A stretch of 17,243 bases of DNA from an uncultured Arsenicibacter sp. (GCF_945952095.1 NZ_CAMFHL010000153.1:1-17243); one strand, 5' to 3'; positions 8,804 to 16,710 are shown, counted from the stretch's first letter. Notes: generated by a model not told the origin, from the sequence alone. Made by a program: numbers and translations.

Positions 8804-8827
8804 GCAAACGTTATCGGGAACGTTGCC
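8804..8827. promoter_or_regulatory. LacI-family operator, copy 2 (lacI/uxaB divergent region)
   Basis: Arms GCAAACGTT and AACGTTGCC flank the core ATCGGG, with a central CpG. It lies 79 bp from the uxaB start and 116 bp from the regulator start, so one site could control both directions and give autoregulation. The arms are nearly perfect (8 of 9 positions fit dyad symmetry). The flanks are AT-rich and I found no convincing -33/-7 promoter pair. Confidence 0.85.
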
Positions 8828-8942
8828 AAAAAATCCCTGAATAAACATGTTCAACTTTCCGGGTATATTTCCGCACTTTTTACTCTGTATACATAGCAGA
8901 GGCTCTTTCAGGCCTCAGATTGTATTTTAACTGTATTGTCCC

Positions 8943-9962
8943 TTGGATAACGTCACGATAAAAGATATTGCCCGGGCGCTCAACCTGTCTACCTCAACGG
9001 TGTCACGGGCGTTGCGGGGCAGTTATGAGATTAATCCGGAGACCAAGCGGCTGGTGATGGAGTATGCCGAACGCCTGAACTACCGGCCCAATCCGATTGC
9101 CCTCAGCCTGCGCGAAAACCGTAGCCGCGCCATCGGGGTAATTGTCCCGCAGATTGCCAATTACTTTTTTTCGCAGGCCATCAACGGCATTGAGGCCATT
9201 GCCTATAACCGCGGGTATCACGTTATCATTTTTCAAAGCCACGAATCCTTCGAACGTGAGGTGACCAACGTCGAGCAGTCGATGGCCCGGAAAGTCGACG
9301 GACTGCTGATTTCGCTGTCCAGCCAGACGTCCGATGTCGGTCACCTGCGCAACATCCAGCAACGGGGTGTCCCGATCGTGATGTTCGACCGTGTGTCCGA
9401 CGAGATCGAGACGACCCGTGTTGTGGCCGATAACTTTTCGGGCGCTTTTGTGGCCACCGAACACCTGATCAAAACGGGTCGCCGGCGCATTGCCCACATC
9501 ACCACCCAGCCCTGGATGTCGATCACACAGGAGCGACTGGCAGGCTACAAGGCCGCACTGGTGCAGTATGGCGTCCCGTTCGACGAGGAACTGGTACGGT
9601 ATGGTGGTTTTAGTCGTGAAGAAGTGCAGCCGGTGGTTGAGGACCTGCTGACGTTACCCAATCCGCCCGACGCGTATTTTGCCGCCGGCGACCGGCTGGC
9701 GTTAGGGTGTCTGTCGGTACTGCGGCAGCGGCATATATCGGTGCCGGATCAGGCATCGCTCATCGGCTTCACCAACCTGAACGTGGCCGACATGCTGTCG
9801 CCTGCCCTCAGCACGGTGGTACAACCGGCACAGGAAATCGGTCAGGCCGCCGCCGAATGCCTGATTGAACTCATTGAACGAAAGCAGAAAGGCATTGATT
9901 TTAAAACGGTTAAACTGCCAACACAGCTGATCATCCGCGAATCTACAGAACTGGTTAGCTGA
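8943..9962 (+). CDS. LacI-family transcriptional regulator of the pectin/uronate genes
   Basis: The 339-residue protein has the LacI helix-turn-helix at its N-terminus (VTIKDIARALNLSTSTVSRAL, about residues 4-24), a hinge segment (YRPNPIALSLRENRS, about 47-61) and a periplasmic-binding-protein-like effector domain (from AIGVIVPQIANYFFSQ to the C-terminus). It starts with TTG at 8943: an in-frame TAA at 8928 precedes it and no ATG is available, and starting here gives the usual few residues before the helix-turn-helix. Its location, divergent from uxaB with a LacI-type operator between them, and copies of that operator before susC and the pectinase cluster, point to a local regulator of uronate use. 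The effector (galacturonate, KDG or another intermediate) and whether it represses or activates are unknown. Confidence 0.92.
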   Translation: MDNVTIKDIARALNLSTSTVSRALRGSYEINPETKRLVMEYAERLNYRPNPIALSLRENRSRAIGVIVPQIANYFFSQAINGIEAIAYNRGYHVIIFQSHESFEREVTNVEQSMARKVDGLLISLSSQTSDVGHLRNIQQRGVPIVMFDRVSDEIETTRVVADNFSGAFVATEHLIKTGRRRIAHITTQPWMSITQERLAGYKAALVQYGVPFDEELVRYGGFSREEVQPVVEDLLTLPNPPDAYFAAGDRLALGCLSVLRQRHISVPDQASLIGFTNLNVADMLSPALSTVVQPAQEIGQAAAECLIELIERKQKGIDFKTVKLPTQLIIRESTELVS

Positions 9963-9964
9963 CC

Positions 9965-10003
9965 CATCCGGTAGCAAGGGTTGAACGTACTTGCTACCGG
10001 ATG
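9965..10003. terminator. Bidirectional stem-loop between convergent lacI-type and pectate lyase genes
   Basis: CATCCGGTAGCAAG at 9965-9978 pairs perfectly with 9990-10003 over an 11-nt loop. It fills almost all of the 44-bp gap between two convergent stop codons, the expected place for a shared terminator. Neither side has a good T-tract, so strict Rho-independence is uncertain. Confidence 0.7.
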
Positions 10004-10006
10004 CGC

Positions 10007-11035
10007 TTATTTACCCCATTTTTCTTCCCATTTCGGATACTCGGCGCGAAGGAGTTTGGCCGGCCAGTTGCCATAGTAGCCGTACCCGACCCGCCGCTCG
10101 TTTTCAATTTCGGCGAGTGTTTTTCGTTTGATGCTGTCGCGGCCGACAAAAAAAGGAGTATTGGTGTCCAGATCATAAAACCGCGCCCACAACGTCGACG
10201 ACGGATCATCGACCACAATCCGGTCGCGCCCTTTCGGCTGATTCGCATCCACAATGTCTTTTGTATTGATCCCCGGCAGCTTTACGGCGTCAAACCACGC
10301 CACGGCTGCCCGGATTGCCTGTTTGATCTCCGGCGACGGGTTCGGCACCTGCATCAGGAACCGGACCAGCCCCACGCTTTCGGCCCCGCTCAGCGACGGC
10401 AGCTCAAACGCCCGGGCTTTGGCCGGCAAAAGCGTATTGCGGTCGTGCTGTGCACACCAGACCGTTAGTTTCCCGTTTTGCACATACTGCGTTTTCAGAA
10501 TGCAGCGGATGCCTTTGTCAAGCGCCTGCCGGGCCTGCGGGACCAGTGCCGGATCGAGTGCGTCGAAGCCATTGGTCCGTTCGGCCGTGTATTTCATCAC
10601 GTTCAGCACATTCAGCATGGCATTGTCGTTGTAGGTAATGTGCTTGTGATACCCGCTTGAATCAGGATAAAACTGCCCCCAGCCCCCCTGCGCATTCTGA
10701 GCAGTCAGCAGGTACCGGACACCACGTTCAGCGGCCGTTTTGTAGGCATCGTTTTTCGTTTTCTGATACGCTTCTACCAACCCGCGGATTTCGCGCGTAG
10801 TTGCGTCATCATCAATGGTTGTATCCAGCTTATCCTTTTCCGAGAGGAGCTTTTTCTTCTGCACCGGCGTCAGGCTCAGCTGATATTTGATCGGATCGCC
10901 GCCGGGCTGTGGCCAGCCGCCGTTGGTGCGCTGATACAGCAGCATCCGCTCCCCTACCGAATCCTGCTCGGCTACCATGCCACCGCTCTGTGCAGGCATG
11001 CTCAATGCACCGGCTATCAACAAAAATGCGATCAT
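10007..11035 (-). CDS. pelA: Secreted pectate lyase, polysaccharide lyase family 10
   Basis: The 342-residue protein matches the PL10 pectate lyase (PelA) pattern throughout: NGGWP (38-42), TIDDDATT (73-80), GGWGQFYPD (117-125), ITYNDNAM (133-140), WCAQHD (193-198), FELPSLSG (210-217), DDPSSTLWARFYDL (276-289) and RRVGYGYYGNWP near 314-325. PL10 enzymes cut polygalacturonate by calcium-dependent beta-elimination, leaving 4,5-unsaturated ends. A short hydrophobic N-terminus (MIAFLLIAGALSMPAQS) is a plausible but minimal signal peptide without a basic n-region, so export is likely but not certain. There is no carbohydrate-binding or sorting domain. It is the last gene of the pectinase cluster, 91 bp after the pectinesterase, and that gap contains a hairpin. 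Confidence 0.9.
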   Translation of the reverse strand: MIAFLLIAGALSMPAQSGGMVAEQDSVGERMLLYQRTNGGWPQPGGDPIKYQLSLTPVQKKKLLSEKDKLDTTIDDDATTREIRGLVEAYQKTKNDAYKTAAERGVRYLLTAQNAQGGWGQFYPDSSGYHKHITYNDNAMLNVLNVMKYTAERTNGFDALDPALVPQARQALDKGIRCILKTQYVQNGKLTVWCAQHDRNTLLPAKARAFELPSLSGAESVGLVRFLMQVPNPSPEIKQAIRAAVAWFDAVKLPGINTKDIVDANQPKGRDRIVVDDPSSTLWARFYDLDTNTPFFVGRDSIKRKTLAEIENERRVGYGYYGNWPAKLLRAEYPKWEEKWGK

Positions 11036-11056
11036 TGTATTGTGTTTTTTTACCCC

Positions 11057-11111
11057 ATAGCCACATCAGAAAACAAAGATTTTTTATCTCTTCTGTGCCC
11101 TATGTGGCTAT
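11057..11111. repeat. Inverted repeat in the pectinesterase-pectate lyase gap
   Basis: ATAGCCACAT at 11057-11066 is the exact reverse complement of 11102-11111. A second short pair (CAGAA at 11067-11071 with TTCTG at 11091-11095) can extend the stem with an internal loop. The loop is very AT-rich. It lies between two genes on the same strand and could be an attenuator, a processing site or a member of a dispersed repeat family. Confidence 0.6.
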
Positions 11112-11126
11112 TTGGTTTATAAATTC

Positions 11127-12200
11127 TCACGGTTTCCACTTGCCGTCGAATGTCCAGGCAACGGTAATGTCGGCGGGCTTGACGGGCAGGTTGTCTTTGT
11201 GCCAGGCAAAATCACCGCCCTTCCGGTGGCAATCGTTGTAATACACCCGACGGCCCCATTGCACCGGCGCGGGGGCGTTGGTTACCCAATAAATATCGGC
11301 ATCGGCCATGTTCTCCGGAAACCGGCAGCCAAGCAGGTAAAACTGGGCTTCGCGGTGGTAACGGCCCAGTTTAAAGCCGGTATCACCCTCAAACGTACAG
11401 TTTTTCAGCACGGTTTTCTGCGACGGGTTGCCACTGCCGTCGTGCCAGATGGCAGCGTTCATGTTGTGGCACACGAAATGGCAGTTTTCGGCATAGCTCC
11501 AGCCGCGCGGGCAGTAGAAATCAACGCCGCCTTCCATGGTGCAGTCCTTAAAATAAAACATGCCGGCTTCGACATCCCACGGGCTGACGGTATCCCCGCC
11601 CAGCGCCCTGAACGTACAATTCCGGAACACCAGCCGCGTGGCGCCCGGCATCGACCGGAACGCCATCTGATGGCCATCTTTCCGGACGATCTTCGTACCC
11701 GCTTTTTCGGTTTCTTCGCGCGGCAGGCCTACCCCGCCGGGCTTTGGCGCGTTACTGCCCGATTCATTCTCACAGCGGATAGTCGTGTCGCCCTTTGCCC
11801 TGAAGCCATAGTCGTTGATAACGGTCAGCTTTTCGAACACCAGGTCATGGGCCCGTACGTTGATGGTTGCGGTGCCGTAGTCGTCCGGATGTTCGCAGCG
11901 CCACATGTCGCGCGCCTGACTGATCAGGATACGTACCCCTTTTTCACTTTGCCCCTGCAAGGTCAGAAAATGCTGTTTTCCGATGTAGAGCTTTTCGCGG
12001 TACGTACCGTTTTTAATCAGAATGACGCGCTGCTCCCGCTTTGCCGAGTCAGCCAGCGGAAGGCTCTCAATCGCCGCCTGAATGGTCCGGAAATCGCCCG
12101 AACCATCCTGCGCCACAACGATTGGTTTGGCTTTCTGCACCGACCAGCCGGACAACAGTAGTCCGGTAGCCAGCAGAAAAAATACGGTCAGATTACGCAT
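11127..12200 (-). CDS. Pectinesterase-like protein, carbohydrate esterase family 8 (divergent)
   Basis: The 357-residue protein shows the right-handed beta-helix pattern of CE8 pectin methylesterases: IVVAQDGSGDFRTIQAAIESLP (28-48), GTYRE (65-69), a GHQMAFRS stretch with Q178, D203 in GGDTV, D227 in GGVDFYCPRG and R280 in FKLGRYHREAQFYLLGC. The two catalytic Asp and the Arg are therefore kept, but the family QDT motif reads GDT (G202), so one of the two active-site glutamines is missing. The canonical DFIFG is DFYCP and LGRPW is LGRYH. An N-terminal hydrophobic segment (1-20) with no lipobox Cys indicates export to the periplasm. The expected role is removal of methyl esters from homogalacturonan before lyase and polygalacturonase action. 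Reduced or altered activity is possible given the substitution. Confidence 0.83.
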   Translation of the reverse strand: MRNLTVFFLLATGLLLSGWSVQKAKPIVVAQDGSGDFRTIQAAIESLPLADSAKREQRVILIKNGTYREKLYIGKQHFLTLQGQSEKGVRILISQARDMWRCEHPDDYGTATINVRAHDLVFEKLTVINDYGFRAKGDTTIRCENESGSNAPKPGGVGLPREETEKAGTKIVRKDGHQMAFRSMPGATRLVFRNCTFRALGGDTVSPWDVEAGMFYFKDCTMEGGVDFYCPRGWSYAENCHFVCHNMNAAIWHDGSGNPSQKTVLKNCTFEGDTGFKLGRYHREAQFYLLGCRFPENMADADIYWVTNAPAPVQWGRRVYYNDCHRKGGDFAWHKDNLPVKPADITVAWTFDGKWKP

Positions 12201-12210
12201 AGAGGACTAA

Positions 12211-12300
12211 AAACAGGCCACAACGTACACACCACTCAACGAACTTGCCTCCACTGCATCGCTGTGCGGATTCGCCGTGTACGCTGCGGCCAGACTGTTT
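12211..12300 (-). terminator. Long imperfect stem-loop after the GH105 gene
   Basis: AAACAGGCCACAACGTACAC at 12211-12230 pairs with 12277-12300 with two mismatches and a short bulge, across a 46-nt loop. On the minus strand it starts at the GH105 stop codon and ends in CTGTTTTTAG, a T-rich tail. This looks like a partial terminator or attenuator between GH105 and the pectinesterase, but the large loop lowers confidence. Confidence 0.5.
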
Positions 12301-14215
12301 ACTTCTTTGTTGTCAATAACCACTTAGCCAGATCCCTGGCCGCCTGGAAGTTTTCGTATTCGGCCGGAATCTTGCGGCCATCGGTGTACTCGTTATACAG
12401 CCACGGATCGCCGACGGCAAAGACGGTGCCTTTGCCCACTTTAGCCACCCCGATGATCACATCGCCCTGATCGGTCAGCGCCGACCGTGCCGGTGCCTTG
12501 ACGCTCAGCGGCGACAGCTCCTTGATGTATACTTCTTTTGTATTGGCAAAAATTTCGTGATTCGCCGGAATCATGATTTTGCCTTGCTCGTACTGATCGC
12601 CCTTCACCATGTTCCGGTTTTTCGGCAGGAACTGCATGCCGAAAGCGGCCGCCAGCTGGTTAAAGTGCTTGTGTTCGCAGTTTGACGTATCGTTGGCCAT
12701 CAGCACCAGCGTACCACCGGCTTTCACCCAATCCGAAATGGCTTTCACATCGGCATCCGACACATAGTTCGGCTTTGCGGTTTCTTTCGGGGTGTCCGGA
12801 TCAACGATGATGTACACGTCGGTACCCTTCAGCGAAGCCGCCGTTGGCGCTGCCGGAATCATTTTCGTTTTGGCACCATAATCGCGGAACACATTGCCCA
12901 GCCAGTAGAAACCGGAGTGCTGCCGGTCGTCGAGCGTGTAGTGGAACGGTTCCTGATCGCCGTTGACCCCTTTACGGAACTCGTGGTTAAAGTAGTTGTC
13001 GATGCCAACGGTTTTCCCTTTGCCGACGCCCAGTTCCTTCGCCGTTTCCATTTCGAGCGCCGCCATGATAAACGGTCCGACGCCTTTCAGATCGTCCTGC
13101 CGGATTTTCTCGCTCAGGTAGTATTCGTAGCTGCCGTCGCGGTACGGATTACCGCCCAGACCACCAACCAGTACCGTTTTTTCGAGGTGGATCAGCCCCT
13201 TGTCATCCGTTGAGATAAAGTTTTTCAGGATACCGTTGAAGCCCTTGTCGGCATACTGCATCATCGACGCGGGCAGGTAGCCTTTACGAACGCCTTTTGC
13301 CAGCGTATACACAAACATCGACGAGCCCGAGGCTTCGAAATAGTTGCCCTTATCGCCCATGCGGTCGGTTATCTGATACCAGACGCCTTCTTTCGGGTCC
13401 TGGAATTTCACGATGGCCGGTGCCAGGCGGTTCAGGATCGCAATCAGCTCACCGCGGCGGGGATGATCCTGCGGCAGGTAGTCCAGCACATCGACCAGGG
13501 CCAGCCCGTACCAGCCAATGGCGCGGCTCCAGAAGTTCGGCGACTTACCGGTTTTCGGGTTCGCCCATTTCTGCTCACGGCTTTCGTCCCAGGCATGATA
13601 CAGCAGCCCGGTCTTCTCGTCGCGGGCATTTTTCTCCATCCAGACAAACTGGTTGATAATGTCATCAAAGTTCTTCGGCTGGTTAAAGACGAGGCTGTAC
13701 TCGGCATAGAATGGTTCGCCCATGTACAGGCCATCGAGCCACATCTGGTTCGGGTACCGCTTTTTATGCCAGAAACCGCCTTCCTTCGTCCGGGGTTGCT
13801 CCGACAGCTGCTTCATCAGCAGGTCCGCCGCCTTTCTATATTTTTCCTTGTTCGGCAATGTCTGCTGGTATAAAGTCAGCAGCGCACGCCCCGGCGTTAC
13901 GTTATCAATGTTGTAATCTTCGAACTTGTAGGTTTTGATGTTTCCGTCGGCCGTCACCAGCTGGTCCATCACCTTATTGATGTAGTTGAAATAGCGGGCA
14001 TCGCCGGTGCGGTACCAGACCTGCTCGATGGCTTTCAGCAGCAGCCCCATTTCGTAGTTCCAGTGTACCCGCTGGCCCTCCTTCACGTAGGCAACCGAAT
14101 CTTTATTGACCGTCATCATCGTTGCCGTCATCCGCTGCGACCACGGAAGCGTCGACTGAGCTACGGCAGCCTGACCGGCCAGCAATAAGCCGATCAATAG
14201 GTGGTTCTTTTTCAT
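12299..14215 (-). CDS. Exported GH105 unsaturated glucuronyl/galacturonyl hydrolase fused to a DUF4350-like (GATase-like) domain
   Basis: The 638-residue protein starts with a signal peptide (MKKNHLLIGLLLAGQAAVAQ). Residues about 25-392 form an alpha/alpha-barrel of the GH105/GH88 (YteR-like) type: NYEMGLLLKAIEQVW, DNVTPGRALL (D104), QMWLDGLYMGEPFYAEYS with the probable catalytic D161, LLYHAWDES (H207, D210), FWSRAIGWYGLALVDVLDYLP and FEASGSSMFVYTLAKGVR. This family hydrates and releases unsaturated uronate from the non-reducing ends of lyase products. Residues about 402-636 form a second domain with a Rossmann-like pattern (TDVYIIVDPDTP, ISDWVKAGGTLVLMAND, GKGTVFAVGDPWLYNE) resembling DUF4350, a class I glutamine-amidotransferase-like fold; no nucleophile Cys elbow is evident, so it may bind ligand rather than catalyse. 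The ATG lies 1 bp after the stop of the upstream GH28 gene, implying cotranscription. Confidence 0.88.
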   Translation of the reverse strand: MKKNHLLIGLLLAGQAAVAQSTLPWSQRMTATMMTVNKDSVAYVKEGQRVHWNYEMGLLLKAIEQVWYRTGDARYFNYINKVMDQLVTADGNIKTYKFEDYNIDNVTPGRALLTLYQQTLPNKEKYRKAADLLMKQLSEQPRTKEGGFWHKKRYPNQMWLDGLYMGEPFYAEYSLVFNQPKNFDDIINQFVWMEKNARDEKTGLLYHAWDESREQKWANPKTGKSPNFWSRAIGWYGLALVDVLDYLPQDHPRRGELIAILNRLAPAIVKFQDPKEGVWYQITDRMGDKGNYFEASGSSMFVYTLAKGVRKGYLPASMMQYADKGFNGILKNFISTDDKGLIHLEKTVLVGGLGGNPYRDGSYEYYLSEKIRQDDLKGVGPFIMAALEMETAKELGVGKGKTVGIDNYFNHEFRKGVNGDQEPFHYTLDDRQHSGFYWLGNVFRDYGAKTKMIPAAPTAASLKGTDVYIIVDPDTPKETAKPNYVSDADVKAISDWVKAGGTLVLMANDTSNCEHKHFNQLAAAFGMQFLPKNRNMVKGDQYEQGKIMIPANHEIFANTKEVYIKELSPLSVKAPARSALTDQGDVIIGVAKVGKGTVFAVGDPWLYNEYTDGRKIPAEYENFQAARDLAKWLLTTKK

Positions 14216-14216
14216 G

Positions 14217-16550
14217 TTATTTCTTTGTTACAACTGTAGATAGTGCGTTGCTGCCGAATTCTACTTCTTTCTTTGCCTTTGAGGCGTCCGTGTTCAGCAG
14301 GCGGATCGCCTTCGAGCGGTCACCCATCACTTTGAGTAATAAATCGGCGCCGGGTTTATAGCTGATCTGATCGAGGGTAATGTTTTTGCTGTTCTGCACC
14401 TTCATCACCGTTTTTTCGCGGGTCATCAGCGTGATATTTTTCAGGCTGATGTTTTCGGCTTCGATGCAGACGAGGCCTTTATTGGCTTCGAGAACCGCAT
14501 TCTCAATATCAATGTCCTTAATCGACATTTCGGGCAGGCCACGGATCAGGATACCGGTTTCGGCACCCTGGCAAACAACATTCCGGATATGAAAATCACG
14601 GAATTGCGGCGTCCCATCGTTCAGCGGCTGCGCTTCCATCGCCGGCAGTTCGTTGCTTTCGCCGGGCTGCGGAACAGGGTCTTTGGCCATGTAATACATA
14701 TCAAACAAGATGGCCTCGCCCGGAATATCGGTCATGTTGATGTCGGTTACGTAGATTTTCTCGACAACCCCGCCGCGCCCCCGCGCCGTTTTAAAACGCA
14801 GGCCTACATCGGTACCGAGAAAATTACAGTTCGACACATACAGGTTCTTCACCCCGCCCGACATTTCAGAACCAATCACAAATCCGCCGTGTGCGTGGTA
14901 GACCGTACAGTTGCGGACAATGAAATTTTCGGTCGGTACACCGCGCTTGCGGCCTTCTTCGTCACGGCCCGATTTGATGCAGATGCCATCGTCGCCGACA
15001 TCGAACGTACAGTTTTCGACCAACCCGTTGCGGCACGATTCCAGATCAACGCCGTCGCCGTTCTGGGCATACCACGGGTTACGGACCGACACGTTACGGA
15101 GCGTAATGTGGTTACACAGCATCGGGTGCAGGTTCCAGGCCGGCGAGTTCTGGAACGTTACGCCTTCCAGCAAAATGTACGAGCAGTTGGTCAGCCGCAC
15201 CATGTTGGGGCGCAGGAAGTTTTTGAATTCCTTCGAGCTTTCGATGGTATAGCCCGCCGCTACCTGACCGGCACGCGGAATTTTTGCGCCTTTCAGGGAG
15301 GCCTCGGTCGGATACCACATGTTCTGCGACTCATCCAGCACCCCGCCCGACGCCACCAGCTTTTTCCACTGGTTGGCGGTCATTTTCTCTTTCTTCACGG
15401 CCCGCCACACCTGACCGGCTCCGTCGATAATCCCGGCACCGGTAATGGCAATGTGATGCGCATTCTCAGCACTCACCGGCGACTGACACCGGATTGCTTC
15501 CTGCCCTTCCCACGATGTTTTGACGAGCGGGTATTCATCGTAATTTTCGCTGAATTGCAGCAGTGCTCCTTTTTCGAGGTGCAGGTTCACATTCGACTGT
15601 AACACAACCGGGCCGGTCAGCCAGAATCCTTTCGGAATCAGCACCGTACCGCCGCCCGCTTTCGTACAGGCGTCAATGGCCTGATTAATCGCTTTCGAGT
15701 TGACAGTCAGCCCGTCGGCTTTGGCCCCGAAACGGGTGATGTTAAACGTATCCTTACGGAAGGCGGGTTCAATGGTTTTCGGCAGTTCATAGGCATATTT
15801 GCCCGGAAACGCCGATGGTTTCAGCAGTCCCGCCAGCGGGGCAATTGAGCGGAAGCCATCAGCCACCAGACCGGCCATCACCGCCGCTCCATAGCCTGAA
15901 AAATGCGTATCATCGACTTTGCCGTCCGGAAAGCGCGGGTACATTTTCGAGGGCAGGTGCATAAACAGCTCCTTCGAGCCTTCGACGCCATGCCTGACAA
16001 TTACCTCACGGCTCGTGGCGTGCAGGTCGATCAGGGGCAGTTTGTATTCTTTCGCAATGGCCCGCACCACGCCCGGGTACTCGCCGTGCTGATCCACGAA
16101 CTGACCATTGGCGTCAAATTTCCGGCGCATTACCGGTGTCAGCAGGACGGGGGTTACCCCTTTTGCCTTAGCCTCCTCGGCATAGCGGATCAGGTTTTTG
16201 CGGTAATCGGTCTGCGGAGCGGCATAGCGCGTCGTATCCTCACTTTTCTGGTCATTGTGCCCGAACTGTATCAGGACAAAATCGCCGGGACGCAGCTGTT
16301 CCAGTACCTTCTGCCAGCGGCCTTCCGTGCGGAAACTTTTGGTACTGCGCCCGTTTACGGCATGGTTCTGTACCTCCACGCCCTCCAGCAGGTAGTCGGG
16401 CAGGGCCATGCCCCAACCGGTTTCGGGAGCGGCATTGGCCGGTTTGTTGGCACAGGTCGAGTCACCGATCAGAAAGATACGCGGCTTGTTTTCGGCCCGG
16501 GTAAAGGCCAGGATCAACAGCAGCAGGGCAATACGGTATACGAATTTCAT
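14217..16550 (-). CDS. Exported SGNH (CE12-like) acetylesterase fused to GH28 polygalacturonase
   Basis: The frame extends to a TTG at 16601, but the ATG at 16550 (or the one at 16556) places a clean signal peptide (MKFVYRIALLLLILAF) at the N-terminus. Numbering from the TTG, residues about 40-255 are an SGNH/GDSL hydrolase of the rhamnogalacturonan acetylesterase type: IGDST with S48, NGRS (G84), FGHND (N116) and DDTH with D230/H233. Residues about 283-785 are a GH28 beta-helix: NGDGVD (514-519), GDDGICIKSG (536-545), HGGFVIGSE (571-579) and RFKTARGRGG (602-611) keep the catalytic Asp residues, the His and the R-x-K substrate-binding pair. The protein would deacetylate pectin and hydrolyse galacturonosyl bonds, in the periplasm or at the cell surface. 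It is the first gene of the pectinase cluster, with an operator about 290 bp upstream. Homogalacturonan versus rhamnogalacturonan preference is not determined. Confidence 0.88.
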   Translation of the reverse strand: MKFVYRIALLLLILAFTRAENKPRIFLIGDSTCANKPANAAPETGWGMALPDYLLEGVEVQNHAVNGRSTKSFRTEGRWQKVLEQLRPGDFVLIQFGHNDQKSEDTTRYAAPQTDYRKNLIRYAEEAKAKGVTPVLLTPVMRRKFDANGQFVDQHGEYPGVVRAIAKEYKLPLIDLHATSREVIVRHGVEGSKELFMHLPSKMYPRFPDGKVDDTHFSGYGAAVMAGLVADGFRSIAPLAGLLKPSAFPGKYAYELPKTIEPAFRKDTFNITRFGAKADGLTVNSKAINQAIDACTKAGGGTVLIPKGFWLTGPVVLQSNVNLHLEKGALLQFSENYDEYPLVKTSWEGQEAIRCQSPVSAENAHHIAITGAGIIDGAGQVWRAVKKEKMTANQWKKLVASGGVLDESQNMWYPTEASLKGAKIPRAGQVAAGYTIESSKEFKNFLRPNMVRLTNCSYILLEGVTFQNSPAWNLHPMLCNHITLRNVSVRNPWYAQNGDGVDLESCRNGLVENCTFDVGDDGICIKSGRDEEGRKRGVPTENFIVRNCTVYHAHGGFVIGSEMSGGVKNLYVSNCNFLGTDVGLRFKTARGRGGVVEKIYVTDINMTDIPGEAILFDMYYMAKDPVPQPGESNELPAMEAQPLNDGTPQFRDFHIRNVVCQGAETGILIRGLPEMSIKDIDIENAVLEANKGLVCIEAENISLKNITLMTREKTVMKVQNSKNITLDQISYKPGADLLLKVMGDRSKAIRLLNTDASKAKKEVEFGSNALSTVVTKK

Positions 16551-16679
16551 GGTCATGAGGTTGCAAATGAGACTAGCATGCCTGACTGAATGCGTTTTCA
16601 AAAACCGTCAGGCTTCCCTTCTCAGCATGAAGGGTATCAAGGTAAGAGAGCTGCGGCATCTGGTTACGGGAATCCGGCG

Positions 16680-16710
16680 GTTTCGGAGCTATCCGGGATA
16701 ACCCCGAAAC
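16680..16710 (-). promoter_or_regulatory. Compound hairpin in the GH28 gene leader
   Basis: GTTTCGG at 16680-16686 pairs with CCGAAAC at 16704-16710; inside, TATC and GATA around CGG form a second short stem (16690-16700). It lies between the operator and the gene, so it would be part of a long 5' leader if transcription starts near the operator. A regulatory function is only a possibility. Confidence 0.35.

Noticed and set aside
11112..12161. Long plus-strand frame of 349 codons opposite the pectinesterase
   Set aside because: It is an antisense shadow; the minus-strand frame carries the CE8 motifs and signal peptide. The same applies to the long plus-strand frames opposite uxaB, uxaC, kdgK and GH28.
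5424..12288. Shared 12-mer GTGTACGCTGCG in two intergenic hairpin regions (5424-5435 and 12277-12288)
   Set aside because: Matches of 12 bases are expected by chance in 17 kb and the surrounding sequence does not align.
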